This document shows positions 1 through 14,711 of a stretch of 61,060 nt of DNA, in pieces. Under the pieces are notes generated by a model that saw nothing but the letters and a program-made list of their open reading frames with translations, ran no database searches and was not told where the DNA came from. Origin of the DNA: Thermoanaerobaculia bacterium (GTDB lineage: Bacteria > Acidobacteriota > Thermoanaerobaculia > Gp7-AA8); assembly GCA_017883205.1 (NCBI GenBank), contig JADGNZ010000036.1:1-61060 (forward strand), in the 5' to 3' direction. Both the position numbers and the translations under genes were made by a program. The number at the start of each line of letters is the position of its first letter. Position 1 is the stretch's first letter.

Positions 1-1
1 C

Positions 2-727
<726 letters not shown>

Positions 728-730
728 CGA

Positions 731-922
731 ATGGCGAAAAAAGTCACAGCAGTTGCCAGCATGCCGAATGCCTCATGCCCTGCCTGTCAGGGCATGGGGG
801 CCGTCAGCATGACTGCACACTTTCCGAGCGGCGACCAGGAATGGGAAGCGCCGTGCTGGATGTGCTACGGCAACACCGTGGCTCTTTCGTTGCCGACACC
901 GCGTTCAAAAGATAACGCCTGA
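731..922 (+). CDS. Small Cys-rich (putative zinc-binding) protein between rpoB and rpoC
   Basis: A 63-residue protein starts 3 bases after the rpoB stop and ends 18 bases before the rpoC start, so it lies inside the rpoBC transcription unit. It has two paired-cysteine motifs, CPACQGMG (about residues 17-24) and CWMCYGN (about 42-48), spaced like the half-fingers of DnaJ-type or zinc-ribbon proteins, so it probably binds one zinc. There is no signal peptide or membrane segment. I do not recognise a named family. Most bacteria have nothing between rpoB and rpoC, so its position could mean a role with RNA polymerase or coupling of beta' translation, but that is inference. Confidence 0.72.
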   Translation: MAKKVTAVASMPNASCPACQGMGAVSMTAHFPSGDQEWEAPCWMCYGNTVALSLPTPRSKDNA

Positions 923-940
923 CACATAGGGAGGCGCAAT

Positions 941-5188
<4,248 letters not shown>

Positions 5189-5217
5189 GTTCTCATCGCA
5201 TTCGCATCAACCTGGAC

Positions 5218-5237
5218 GGGCGGCCGAAAGGCCGCCC
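5218..5237 (+). terminator. rpoC terminator hairpin
   Basis: A perfect 8-bp GC stem (GGGCGGCC / GGCCGCCC) closes a GAAA tetraloop 30 bases after the rpoC stop. Only a short T-rich run follows. The same hairpin, with the same stop-to-hairpin spacer, recurs after both downstream rpoC fragments, which shows it was copied with the gene end. Confidence 0.8.
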
Positions 5238-5264
5238 TTCTAGCGTGGATTCGGCTAACAAAGA

Positions 5265-6308
5265 ATGACTACCGTCGCGAGACTCTTAACCTCAGCAGTT
5301 CTATGCCTCCTGATGATTCAAGCTGCTGGAGCGGCCGAGCAATACACAATCTTTCCAGCCGCTCGACCCGCAGTTGCTTTGACATGCGCTGGTCATGGGT
5401 GGTCGCTGATAGCCGGCGATGCCAATGCCGACGGGAAAGCTGATCTCGTCGCTGGTGGGCCAGGCGGTGTCTCGCTAATGTTGGGAACTGGCGACGGGCG
5501 ATTCGCGCCATGCAAACAGCTCGACAGCGAACCAGCGTCGTCTATCTTCCTTGCTGATTTCGACGGAGATGGCACTGCAGATCTGCTGACGACGGGGGTG
5601 TCTTCGAATGGTCCGAATGGAATGAGGTTTCTGAAGGGTGCTGGCCAAGGTGCTTTTGCGACTGGGGTTACGATTTCGCTGCCGGACATGTCTTCGGGTG
5701 CGAGCGCGGTCGGTGACGTCAACGGGGATGGGGTTGCCGATGTCGTTGCGGCCTCGTGGCGCTTCTCCGGAAGCAGCCGGCTTGCAACGATTACTACGTA
5801 TTTTGGCTCGCGAACTGGGTTCATCGTGGGGTCTTCGTTCGATCTTCCTCTCATACCGGATCTTGCAGGCGGGGCGCCAATCAAGTCGCTCATGTTGTGG
5901 CGAAGTGCCAAAGGGGTATTGCAGCTGATCGTCAGCAGAGATCCCGGTACCGTCGATACGTTCAGCATGGATACGGGCGGGACCTTGGTGCTGTCGTCAA
6001 GTCAGTCCAGCGTGTTCGGATCGCTTTTCGTAGACTTCAATAGAGACGGCTATCTGGACGCAGTCAGGGCTGTCTCGGGAGGCGGAATTGCGGTTTCGTT
6101 CGGCTGGGAACACGGGTGGCTACCGCAAACAAATGTGTCAGTGGTGCCCGGGTCCTTCGTCTTCGCCGCAGACATCAATGAAGATGGTTACCCGGATCTC
6201 ATTGGACTAGGCGGCGGCACGATTACCATCTCCCTCAATCGCGGCGGCACAGCTCTGGATCCGCCCAGATCCTACTTTGTATCCGGGGGATCGATCGAGT
6301 CGTCGTAG
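5265..6308 (+). pseudogene. FG-GAP/VCBS repeat surface protein, N-terminal part (frameshifted)
   Basis: A 347-residue open frame with a Sec signal peptide (hydrophobic residues about 6-23, cleavage near AGAAE). It is followed by FG-GAP/VCBS calcium-binding repeats, recognisable as DANADGKADL, DFDGDGTADL, DVNGDGVADV, DFNRDGYLDA and DINEDGYPDL. It stops at 6306-6308, but another forward frame immediately continues the next repeat, VVVGDFSGRGHADIV, across the stop and into the frame at 6341. One missing base, most simply in the G run at 6285-6289, splits what was a single gene of about 1020 residues. The family is extracellular and forms beta-propellers. It begins 28 bases after the rpoC terminator, and its codon use is less GC-rich than rpoC. 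Confidence 0.8.
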
Positions 6309-6340
6309 GCGACTTTTCGGGGAGGGGCCACGCAGATATC

Positions 6341-8332
6341 GTGGTGGACAGCGTTGGTCCTGGCGGCCAAGTAGCGATGATGACGATCCGCGGCTCGGGC
6401 GACGGCCTGATTGACGCACCCGTCGTCTATCCTTTCGTCACCTCCACCTCGCGGCGTGCGCCTCTCATCACCTTCACGGCGGACTTTGACCACGACGGTC
6501 GTCCCGATATCGGAGTGGTTACTGAGAGCACGTGTTGCACAACATTGGATACGCCATCTATTCTGATCTTCATGAACAGAGGGACCGGCGTTTTCGAGCC
6601 GCTCCCGGAAGTCCGCCCGAGCGGTGCGACGCCTGATTTCTTCTACAATGCATTTGTATTCGCTCATGTCGGTGACTTTGACGGCGATGGCAACATGGAT
6701 ATTGCCATACAACAAGTACGGAGTGCTTCGGAATCTATCAATTCTGTGTTCTTCGGCGTCGGCGATGGGACGTTTCTTGAGACTCGGCCGCCGTTGCCGG
6801 TCGGGATTCTTATTGGCGCTCAGGACTTGTTCCATGAGGGTGCAGCCGATTTGCTTTTCGGAAACTTTGGCGTGCTCACGATTGCTGGATTTACGCATGA
6901 GCGGAAGCTCCGGCCGCTTGTGGAATGGCCACTTTTCAGTGGCGTTTTTGCCGATGTTAATGGGGACGGTCTGGTTGATCTTTATTCGCCGAACTATCTC
7001 CTTCCGAACGAGCTGCTGATCAATGAGGGACGCTCGCTTGTTCGTGATTCAGAGCTCCGTAGGCTGCCGGTCGAAGCAACCGGTAGCGGGATTGCGGACG
7101 TTGACGCGGATGGCGCCCGTGACCTTGTCTCCTTTCCAGTTAGTGCGGAAAACGTAGTCTTTCTGAGCATTCAGCAAGGCTTGGGCGACAACACATTCGC
7201 ATTCCCTTCTTACTTCGGGCATCCAGTCGAATTACCACCAACGTCAGCCGGCCAGATCCCGAGTAGAAGTGTGCTTCTCGATTGGGACGGTGATGGCCGC
7301 ACCGACATCGTTTCTCAGCATTCGATCCTATTCAATCGTGGTGGCCTCCAGTTTGAGCGTGTAGGACAGCTTTTGAACGCTACGCTGGCTGCGTCGGCTG
7401 ACTTTGACGGCGATGGTCATCGCGACGCGGTCGCCGTCACCAACGTCGGGCTATGCGTATTGCTGGCTCGGCCAGCGGCTGTCGGTCTGGAGCCGAGTTT
7501 GGTCACGATCGATCAGACCCCGATTAGAGTGGTCACGCCTCACGTGACGAGCGCATCCGGTGTTCCAACGGGATCGGTCAGTTTCCGCGAAAATGACCGA
7601 GTCCTCGGCAGCACCGAGGTAGGATCGAGAGCGGTACTTCCTCTTGTAGCTGGAGCGCACCGTATTACTGCAGATTATTCGGGAGATGAGATCTTCGCGC
7701 GCAGCACGACCGATTTCTCCTTGGACGTCCCAAGGTCTCGGCTTCAAATTGGACTGCAGTTCGGCGGTAATGTGGCGTCGATCCCCGCAACCCTGACAGC
7801 GACCCTCGGCGTAGGCTCGGAATTCTTCGAGCCTCACGGAACGGTAACATTTCGCGACCTGAGTGCAGGCACAGTCCTCGCCGTGACGCCTGCGTCAAGT
7901 ATCACGACGGTGACGCTTGACTTGGGAGCCGCTCCAAGAAGCATCCGAGCCGACTACAGCGGTGACGTTAACTACCTGCCCGGATCGTCATCTATGTACA
8001 GTTACTCACCAGTATCGGTTCCTGTTTCTCCGCGGGACTCGCGACTTACGGTGACTGCAACGGGGCGAGGCTTCAGTATAGAGGTGCAGTTACTGGGGGC
8101 GGGTGGCCAGGTTCTTCAGATCGATCAAACAAATATCCCCCGTATTAATCTCAGTGCTTCGCGGGGTGTACCCGATCTTCCCGCGTATCAGGGTGGGGGC
8201 AGGTATACAAGCTACTTGGATGTTTCGCGTTCGCCCGTTGAATTGCTGACGATTTCAGCGCTCGTGACCAACGAGATAATAGCAACCGCAACTATTGGCC
8301 CGATACAGAGAAGTAGGGCGGCTCATAAGTGA
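6341..8332 (+). pseudogene. FG-GAP/VCBS plus Ig-like repeat protein, C-terminal part of the frameshifted gene
   Basis: Continuation of the gene that starts at 5265, in a shifted frame; the coding sense actually resumes at about 6290, before this first in-frame GTG. It carries further FG-GAP repeats (DFDHDGRPDI, DFDGDGNMDI, DVNGDGLVDL, DVDADGARDL, DWDGDGRTDI, DFDGDGHRDA). About residues 385-550 hold two bacterial Ig-like (Big_3_5 type) domains ending in the typical ITADYSGDEIFARS and IRADYSGDVNYLPGS strands. The architecture is that of a secreted, propeller-bearing surface protein. No promoter or ribosome site is evident for independent translation, so I treat it as half of a broken gene, unless the frameshift is a sequencing error or is programmed. 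Confidence 0.78.
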
Positions 8333-8434
8333 CGTTCGGTACGAGGAAAATCGATCAGGTCCAGACTTAACCCCCTCGTGGCGGTGACACGACCTACGAC
8401 CGGCGTTCGCGTCTCGTCTCGAAGTTCTCTACGG

Positions 8435-9447
<1,013 letters not shown>

Positions 9448-9474
9448 TAACGAATCACACTTCATGGGGAACCT

Positions 9475-12400
9475 ATGGTGAAGATGCGGGTGGGCCGAAT
9501 TGCTTTCCTGGTTGCTGCGATGTGGGTGTCGTTTGCGGCGGCAGGAGCGACGACGGCCGGCGACGTGAGCGTGAGGGTACGCGTCTGGACACAGCGCGGG
9601 GTGCCCGCTAGCAATGCTTATGTTGCCATGGTGCCCGTCTGGAGACCATGGAGCGCGCCGCTCGTTGAAGGAATTGCGGAAAACGGATCACGCACATTTC
9701 ATGTACCCAAAGGTGTCTACCACTTCGTGGCAGGTGCAAGAGGATTTCAGGTTTCTACAGAAGGCCCGTTCTTCCTCAACGACGACGCGGGTGGAAGCGT
9801 CGAAACTGAGCTGAAGCCGCTTCGACAGGTTAGCGGCATAGTCAGGGACGAGGATGGGAAGACCCTTGCCGGTGTGCGCGTCGCCGAGAGTGGCGCTGCG
9901 ATCGTCCCTCCTTTTGGAACGTTGAGCGAGCTGGCTGTTGGACATCTCGCGGCTGATTGGCTCACGTTGACCGACAAAGCGGGAAAGTGGAGCTTGGGAA
10001 TACCGGATGGCGTGGTGCCGACCTTCTTCACGGCGGAGGGTCGTGCGCCGCAGTGGCGTTTCTGTAAGGTAGGCGATCCGGCTGTACTCAACGTTTCGAT
10101 GCCTCGGGGCGCGGCCCTTCGCGTCACGTTCGACCGGACCGATCCGGGACTGATCATGACCCTCGAAAGAGAAGGTCCTGACCCCGCCGGCGGCGTTCCT
10201 CATGACTGGCAACGCCAGATTTGGGTCCAACGGACGACGAAGACGGCGCTTAATTGGCCCTCGCTGTCCGCTGGTGTGTACTCAATTTATGTGAAATACC
10301 CGCAACCGAGCTTCTTTATGAATCATGCGAAAAAGGTCGGTACGGTTACGCTGACAACTGCGAAAGTAAGCCACGCGGAAGTGACCCTTCCTGGTCCAGT
10401 GCGCCAGGCACAAAGAATCGCCCGGTTGTTCGTCGAGGGCGCGCCCGCGAGGGAATTGAAGAATGATGAGATTGAGGCTTTTGCGCTCGACTCGGGCGGT
10501 GACGTACGTCGGGTAAGCTGCGTGACCCAGCAGGTGATCGGCGGCAGTGTTCTCTATCTAAATGCTGACGGCGCTCGTCTCCCATTCTATGCAGCGACGC
10601 CGGATCAGTTCGTAGCAGCGGACCTGGATATTGCAGATCTGAGGGTCGATTCGAATCGGCCCCCGGCGCGTGCGGCTGTCTATCGCAGGGCAGACGCCCA
10701 CGCGGTGCTGCTTCCGGCGGAGAAGGACCTGCACCTTCCGCGCACAGGAATGGCGGTGTTACGGAACTGCTCGAGAACGAAGTCCATCACGATTCCGGTT
10801 CCTGTTGGGAAGGGCAACATCGCGCGCTTTACCGGAGCCGCTGGCTGCGGCGCTGGCGTTCTGACCTTTACTCCGTTTGAACCCGTACTGCTTGCCAAGC
10901 CGTTGCAGCAAGGCGACCAATCATTAGGGGATTTGGTGCTTCATGCAGCGGCCTCCGCTGACGTGAGGGTTGTAAGAGATCCGGATCATGAAGTTGTCCC
11001 CGGCGCTACAGTGCGCGTTGTGGCCAGGGGTGACACTCCTCTGAGCTCTCCGGACGCTCAGTGGATTCAGGTTGCTGAGGCACAAAGCGGACCGGACGGC
11101 TGGACGCACCTTGATAGTGTCCCGGTTCTTCGCGATCTACGTTTTGTTGCTCAGGCTACCAGTGGCGATCTGTCGGTCGCGGCGGAGGCCCGTGCCGAGC
11201 CGCGTGGCCGACTGGTGATCGATCCACTCGTAATTCCTAAACCGGCGACGCTGATTGTGGCGCCGAAAATCAAGGATAGCGTTCATTCGATTTTCCCAGG
11301 CGCGCGAGTGACTCATGTTCTGATCGAACCAGCCGATCCTCGCCGCGCAGAAGATGAGAAGCAACAGTACGAGTTGCTCCCGAAGGATTCCTTTGCTCGT
11401 TTTGAGCCGCTCAAGCCGGGCAAATGGATCATCACCGCGCTCGTGAATGTTGCTGGCGCGGACGCATTCCTGAAAGTTGATGAGGTCGATCTGAAGGCGG
11501 GCGAAACCCGGCGGATCGAAGCGGACCTTGAGCCACTCGTTTTTCGTGGCCGCGTCACAATGGGCGGCAAGGGAGTCGCCGCTCACGTGACGTTGCAAAA
11601 CCGCTCGACCTCCGATCTCGCCCGGCACTATTTCAAATCGCTGCAAGACGGGAGCTTCAATACGGCCCTTCCCAATAGCGGTACTTATAGTGCGGATGTT
11701 GCCCGCGTGGATGCGCAGGGTGACCACATCCCGGCAGGCGAGGTCGAGTTCAGTGATCCCGCACGGCTCGTCGAGATTGCGATCCCTGACACGGCGACCG
11801 TAGTCGTGCACGTACGCGCTGAAGAGAAGCCAGTTTCTAATGCTCTAGTGTGGAGCGCACATTTAAGCGAGACCGCTGGGCTGGTGGACCAAAACAAACG
11901 TGGGCGTTCCACCGATTCGCAGGGTGACGTGAAGTTCGAACACGTCCTGCCGGGCGATTGGACGTTCTCTGTTCGAGATGAAGCGAGCGGCCGTGGCGCG
12001 GAAAAAACGCTCTCCGTTCATGAATCGGAAACTGCGGAAGTCACCCTCGATATCAAGGGCACGGGTGGAATCACGGGAACTGTTCGCGATGCGGCGGGCA
12101 ACGGGGTTTTCAACGCCCAGATCGACTGCCTTGTTATCGGCGAGACAGGCGTGCCTTCCCGACTGAAAACAAGAACAGAGTCCGATGGAAGGTTTTCCGT
12201 TGGCGCGTTCTCGAAATTATCGGCGCCCGCGCTGTGCAGTGTGACTACGCCGCCCGGCGTGGTCGATGGATTCGAAGCGATGGCCGGCGAAGCAGTCAAT
12301 ATCCAACTCCCCATCGCAACGGGAGCGTTGCGTATCAGCGACTGGGGCAAGTTCTCCAATCCCGATACGTTCTGGCTGACCGCCTCGGGCGGTCGGGCGA

Positions 12401-12636
12401 TCAGTCTGTCGGCGGTCGCAGGAGCAGTCACGCGATCAGGGGCAGAACTTCACATAGCCGCTGTCGCCGCTGGCCGTTGGAGGGTGATCCGAATCGGATC
12501 GATCTCACAGTGGATGGCCTTGGCCGCCGGACAATTCAGCGAGTTGCCGGCGGTCGCCGATCTCGCACTCGGTACTGGCACAACGCAAACAATCCAGATC
12601 TACGAGAAACCCGCTGGTCAGGGCGGGGCGAATTAG
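9475..12636 (+). CDS. Secreted multi-domain protein with carboxypeptidase-regulatory-like repeats
   Basis: 1053 residues with a Sec signal peptide (about residues 1-28, hydrophobic IAFLVAAMWVSFAAAG). The rest is built of beta-sandwich modules of the carboxypeptidase regulatory-like type. The clearest units read VSGIVRDEDGKTLAGVRV (about residues 119-136), FRGRVTMGGKGVAAHVTL (about 690) and GITGTVRDAAGNGVFNAQI (about 863-881), each followed by a DGRF/PGDW-type turn. No catalytic motif is visible. Such proteins are extracellular or periplasmic and bind peptides or sugars; the exact role is unknown. The start ATG at 9475 has no clear ribosome site. It stands alone between two rpoC 3' fragments and is less GC-rich than rpoC, consistent with acquired cargo. 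Confidence 0.8.
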   Translation: MVKMRVGRIAFLVAAMWVSFAAAGATTAGDVSVRVRVWTQRGVPASNAYVAMVPVWRPWSAPLVEGIAENGSRTFHVPKGVYHFVAGARGFQVSTEGPFFLNDDAGGSVETELKPLRQVSGIVRDEDGKTLAGVRVAESGAAIVPPFGTLSELAVGHLAADWLTLTDKAGKWSLGIPDGVVPTFFTAEGRAPQWRFCKVGDPAVLNVSMPRGAALRVTFDRTDPGLIMTLEREGPDPAGGVPHDWQRQIWVQRTTKTALNWPSLSAGVYSIYVKYPQPSFFMNHAKKVGTVTLTTAKVSHAEVTLPGPVRQAQRIARLFVEGAPARELKNDEIEAFALDSGGDVRRVSCVTQQVIGGSVLYLNADGARLPFYAATPDQFVAADLDIADLRVDSNRPPARAAVYRRADAHAVLLPAEKDLHLPRTGMAVLRNCSRTKSITIPVPVGKGNIARFTGAAGCGAGVLTFTPFEPVLLAKPLQQGDQSLGDLVLHAAASADVRVVRDPDHEVVPGATVRVVARGDTPLSSPDAQWIQVAEAQSGPDGWTHLDSVPVLRDLRFVAQATSGDLSVAAEARAEPRGRLVIDPLVIPKPATLIVAPKIKDSVHSIFPGARVTHVLIEPADPRRAEDEKQQYELLPKDSFARFEPLKPGKWIITALVNVAGADAFLKVDEVDLKAGETRRIEADLEPLVFRGRVTMGGKGVAAHVTLQNRSTSDLARHYFKSLQDGSFNTALPNSGTYSADVARVDAQGDHIPAGEVEFSDPARLVEIAIPDTATVVVHVRAEEKPVSNALVWSAHLSETAGLVDQNKRGRSTDSQGDVKFEHVLPGDWTFSVRDEASGRGAEKTLSVHESETAEVTLDIKGTGGITGTVRDAAGNGVFNAQIDCLVIGETGVPSRLKTRTESDGRFSVGAFSKLSAPALCSVTTPPGVVDGFEAMAGEAVNIQLPIATGALRISDWGKFSNPDTFWLTASGGRAISLSAVAGAVTRSGAELHIAAVAAGRWRVIRIGSISQWMALAAGQFSELPAVADLALGTGTTQTIQIYEKPAGQGGAN

Positions 12637-12698
12637 TGGGCTTTCACCTGCCTGCGAGCAAGATCAATATACCCGTCATTTGGGTGTCAGGCAACGCG

Positions 12699-13272
12699 AT
12701 CCTTGATGTTCCCGAGCTGCACGCTACTTGGTTGACAAGATCCAGGAGGTCCGCCGCTCGAGTTGGTTGCCATTAACGACAAACACATCGAAGTCATCTG
12801 CCCGTCAGATGCTGTGGTCAATTCGCGTGACGAGAGTTGGCGACAGGGACTTCCTCACCTGTCAGGCAAATACGACGAGCAGGTCGGTCGCTTCCGCTTC
12901 ATGGAAGAGAACGAGAAAGTGATGAACCGCGGCGGCGAGCCCGCCGACGGCACGCCACTCCTCCTCGGCATCACCAAAGCATCGCTCTCGCCGGACAGCT
13001 TCATCTCCGCCGGCTCATTCCAGGAGACCACAAGGGTTCTCACCGAAGCCAGCATCGCCGGCCGAGTCGGCCACCTGCGCGACCTCAAGGAAAGCGTCAT
13101 CGTCGGCCGCCTCATCCCGGCCGGCACCGGAATGCCCGTCTACCGCGAGGTCTACCTCGAGAAAGACGAGCCCGTCCCGGTGCAGCCCAACCTCGAAGAC
13201 CTCCTCCGCGCCGCGACGGACAACGAGGACGAGGAAGCACTATCGCTGGCCGACTTCGACGACGAGCAGTAG
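12699..13272 (+). pseudogene. Third copy of the rpoC 3' end (decayed fragment with intact tail frame)
   Basis: Matches rpoC from about position 4626 (residue ~1229) to the stop. The first ~170 bases are badly eroded, with several small indels around 12700-12870. From about 12870 to the stop the frame is intact and encodes ~135 residues almost identical to the beta' C-terminus, including [18 protein letters not shown] and the ADFDDEQ ending. The bases after the stop match those after real rpoC more closely than copy 2 does. A GTG at 12763 could in principle start a 169-residue peptide, but no ribosome site is obvious, so I treat it as a scar. Confidence 0.92.
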
Positions 13273-13298
13273 GTTCTCATCGCATTCGCATCAACGTG

Positions 13299-13324
13299 AA
13301 CGGGCGACCGAAAGGCCGCTCGTT
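13299..13324 (+). terminator. Copied rpoC-type terminator hairpin (copy 3, eroded)
   Basis: Same GAAA-looped hairpin after the third rpoC fragment, with one G-T wobble and one A-C mismatch in the 11-bp stem, followed by TTTTG. The erosion agrees with this copy being older. Confidence 0.7.
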
Positions 13325-13347
13325 TTGTTCGTGTGTAGAATCGCCTC

Positions 13348-13604
13348 GTGCCCGAGATCAGCCGCTTCTTCGGAATCATCATCACGATCAATTACCGCGA
13401 GCACGATCCGCCGCACTTTCACGCGTGGTATGCCGCTCCGACATCTCGGTCCGGATCTCTGACGGAAACGTTAGCGGCCAGATGCAGCGGAGAGCACTTG
13501 CACTCGTCCTGGAGTGGTGGCATCTTCATCGCACGGAGCTGCTCGATGACTGGCAACTCGCACAAGCTGGGCAGTCGCTGAAGAAGATCGATCCGCTGGA
13601 CTAA
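13348..13604 (+). pseudogene. DUF4160 family protein, frameshifted
   Basis: The first frame, from GTG at 13348, reads MPEISRFFGIIITINYREHDPPHFHAWY, a clear DUF4160 N-terminus. Near 13430-13440 the family sequence jumps to another forward frame, which gives SDISVRISDGNVSGQMQRRA then LALVLEWWHLHRTELLDDWQ to the stop at 13604, matching the usual DUF4160 C-terminal half. One lost or two gained bases explain it. DUF4160 genes commonly sit directly upstream of DUF2442 genes, as here (gap 5 bases), and the pair is often regarded as toxin-antitoxin-like. It begins 24 bases after the third rpoC-type terminator. Confidence 0.75.
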
Positions 13605-13609
13605 CTCAC

Positions 13610-13852
13610 ATGTACTACACGGTCATCGACGCACGATACGTTCACGATTTCACGATCTGGGCAAAGTCCGCCGACGGAATCGAGGGCGAGATCGATCTCG
13701 CCGGCGAGCTCTGGGGTCCGGTCTTCGAGCCATTGAAGGACGTGAACTACTTCCGCAACTTCTCCCTCGCCGAGTACGGCACCATCTGCTGGCCAAATGG
13801 TGCCGACATCGCACCTGAGTTTTTGTACGAAAAGGTCCGCGTCCACGCCTGA
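13610..13852 (+). CDS. DUF2442 family protein
   Basis: An 80-residue small protein, MYYTVIDARYVHDF to EFLYEKVRVHA, with the DUF2442 features: an N-terminal strand, the GELWGPVFEPLKD core, and the YGTICWPNGADIAPEFLY ending. DUF2442 proteins pair with DUF4160 proteins and are proposed antitoxin-like partners, but their biochemistry is not settled. The partner upstream is frameshifted, so this gene may now be an orphan. Confidence 0.85.
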   Translation: MYYTVIDARYVHDFTIWAKSADGIEGEIDLAGELWGPVFEPLKDVNYFRNFSLAEYGTICWPNGADIAPEFLYEKVRVHA

Positions 13853-13883
13853 CACATCCCAATTCGCTTGCAGGAGAAGGGTG

Positions 13884-13945
13884 CTCACGCGGAGACGCGG
13901 AGAACACGAAGAGAAGAGCTCCGTGATCTCCGCGTCTCCGCGTGA
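13884..13945. repeat. Dispersed hairpin repeat, GC form (TCACGCGGAGACGCGGAG)
   Basis: Imperfect inverted repeat whose left arm is CACGCGGAGACGCGGAGAAC and whose right arm is its near complement ending CTCCGCGTCTCCGCGTGA. Other copies in this window are at 18893-18959, 19358-19428, 27127-27153 and 41083-41111. No transposase is adjacent. Confidence 0.85.
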
Positions 13946-14045
13946 AACAAAGAGAGGGGCCGTCAGCAAGATAAACCGGCTACAGGACCATCCTGGACGT
14001 TCTCGGCATCTGGTTCGCAGTACAGATTCACCGAGGTAATGATTG

Positions 14046-14354
14046 ATGAAAACACTTTCTCGATTTATGGCTTTGGCGGCCCTGACAGGACTGCTGATCA
14101 TCCCGGTCTCCGAAGCGAGAACACGCGTCTATCTGCGGCTCGCCCCGCCACCGATCGTTGTGGAACAGCAGACACGGGCGCCGCGGTCCGGCTACGTCTG
14201 GCAGCAGGGCTATCACCGATGGAACGGCCAGAGCTACGCCTGGACCTCCGGAACGTGGGCTCGTGCCCCACATCGCAACGCGCAGTGGGTTCCGGGACGT
14301 TGGGTGCAGGAGCGCCGCGGCTACTACTGGGTGGATGGCCATTGGACTCGGTAA
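14046..14354 (+). CDS. Secreted WXXGXW-repeat small protein (copy 1)
   Basis: A 102-residue protein with a signal peptide (MKTLSRFMALAALTGLLIIP, then SEA cleavage). The mature part has the aromatic repeats typical of YXWGXW/WXXGXW proteins: GYVWQQGYHRWNG, YAWTSGTWARAP, QWVPGRWVQERRGYYWVDGHW. The function of the family is unknown; it is exported and may bind surfaces or metals. ATG 14046 is chosen over the TTG at 14043 because GAGG at 14033-14036 is well spaced. A paralogue of identical length lies at 18472-18780. A strong hairpin follows at 14409. Confidence 0.85.
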   Translation: MKTLSRFMALAALTGLLIIPVSEARTRVYLRLAPPPIVVEQQTRAPRSGYVWQQGYHRWNGQSYAWTSGTWARAPHRNAQWVPGRWVQERRGYYWVDGHWTR

Positions 14355-14408
14355 CAGTCGACTGAACGCCGGCTCGAGGCCGGCGCCGGTCGCATCGCTT
14401 CATCCGAA

Positions 14409-14433
14409 AACGGGCGGCCCGAGGCCGCCCGTT
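14409..14433. terminator. Bidirectional terminator between convergent genes
   Basis: A perfect 11-bp stem, AACGGGCGGCC / GGCCGCCCGTT, with a CGA loop. It sits between the plus-strand WXXGXW gene and the minus-strand XRE gene, so it can stop both. The stem is the same 11-mer as the copied rpoC terminator at 9313, but the loop differs. Confidence 0.75.
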
Positions 14434-14442
14434 CTGCGTTGG

Positions 14443-14694
14443 TTAAGTCGAAGGGAGCGCGATCTTCTCATCGCGGGCCGGTGTCAATCCTGCCACGAGC
14501 TCCTCGACGCTGACGCGGAGCATCCTCGCGAGGGCGACGACGAGATTGAGGTTCGGCGCCTTCATTCCGCGCTCCATCTCGCCGATGAAGGTGTGGCTCG
14601 TATTCGTCATCTTGCCGAGTTGCTTCTGCGTCAGGCCCTGCTGCCTCCGCACCCTCTGGAGTGTCGAGCCGAAGATCTGTGCCACCGATAGCAT
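14443..14694 (-). CDS. XRE-family HTH transcriptional regulator
   Basis: An 83-residue single-domain Cro/C1-type regulator: LQRVRRQQGLTQKQLGKMTN (helices 1-2), TSHTFIGEMERGMKAPNLNL (recognition helix and helix 4), then LARMLRVSVEELV (helix 5), with a short basic/acidic tail. Start ATG 14694 is chosen because GGAGG lies 9 bases upstream; upstream GTG and ATG codons at 14715 and 14703 have no such spacing. Its upstream region (14712 onward) is an array of 21-bp units with the first unit 18 bases from the start codon, so binding there would directly control its own promoter. Autoregulation through the array is inference. Confidence 0.88.
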   Translation of the reverse strand: MLSVAQIFGSTLQRVRRQQGLTQKQLGKMTNTSHTFIGEMERGMKAPNLNLVVALARMLRVSVEELVAGLTPARDEKIALPST

Positions 14695-14711
14695 GGTTGT
14701 CATCCTCCAAC

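Noticed and set aside
6285-6345. Programmed -1 frameshift in the FG-GAP gene
   Set aside because: There is a G run but no clear slippery heptamer with a downstream stimulatory structure; decay or a homopolymer error is simpler.
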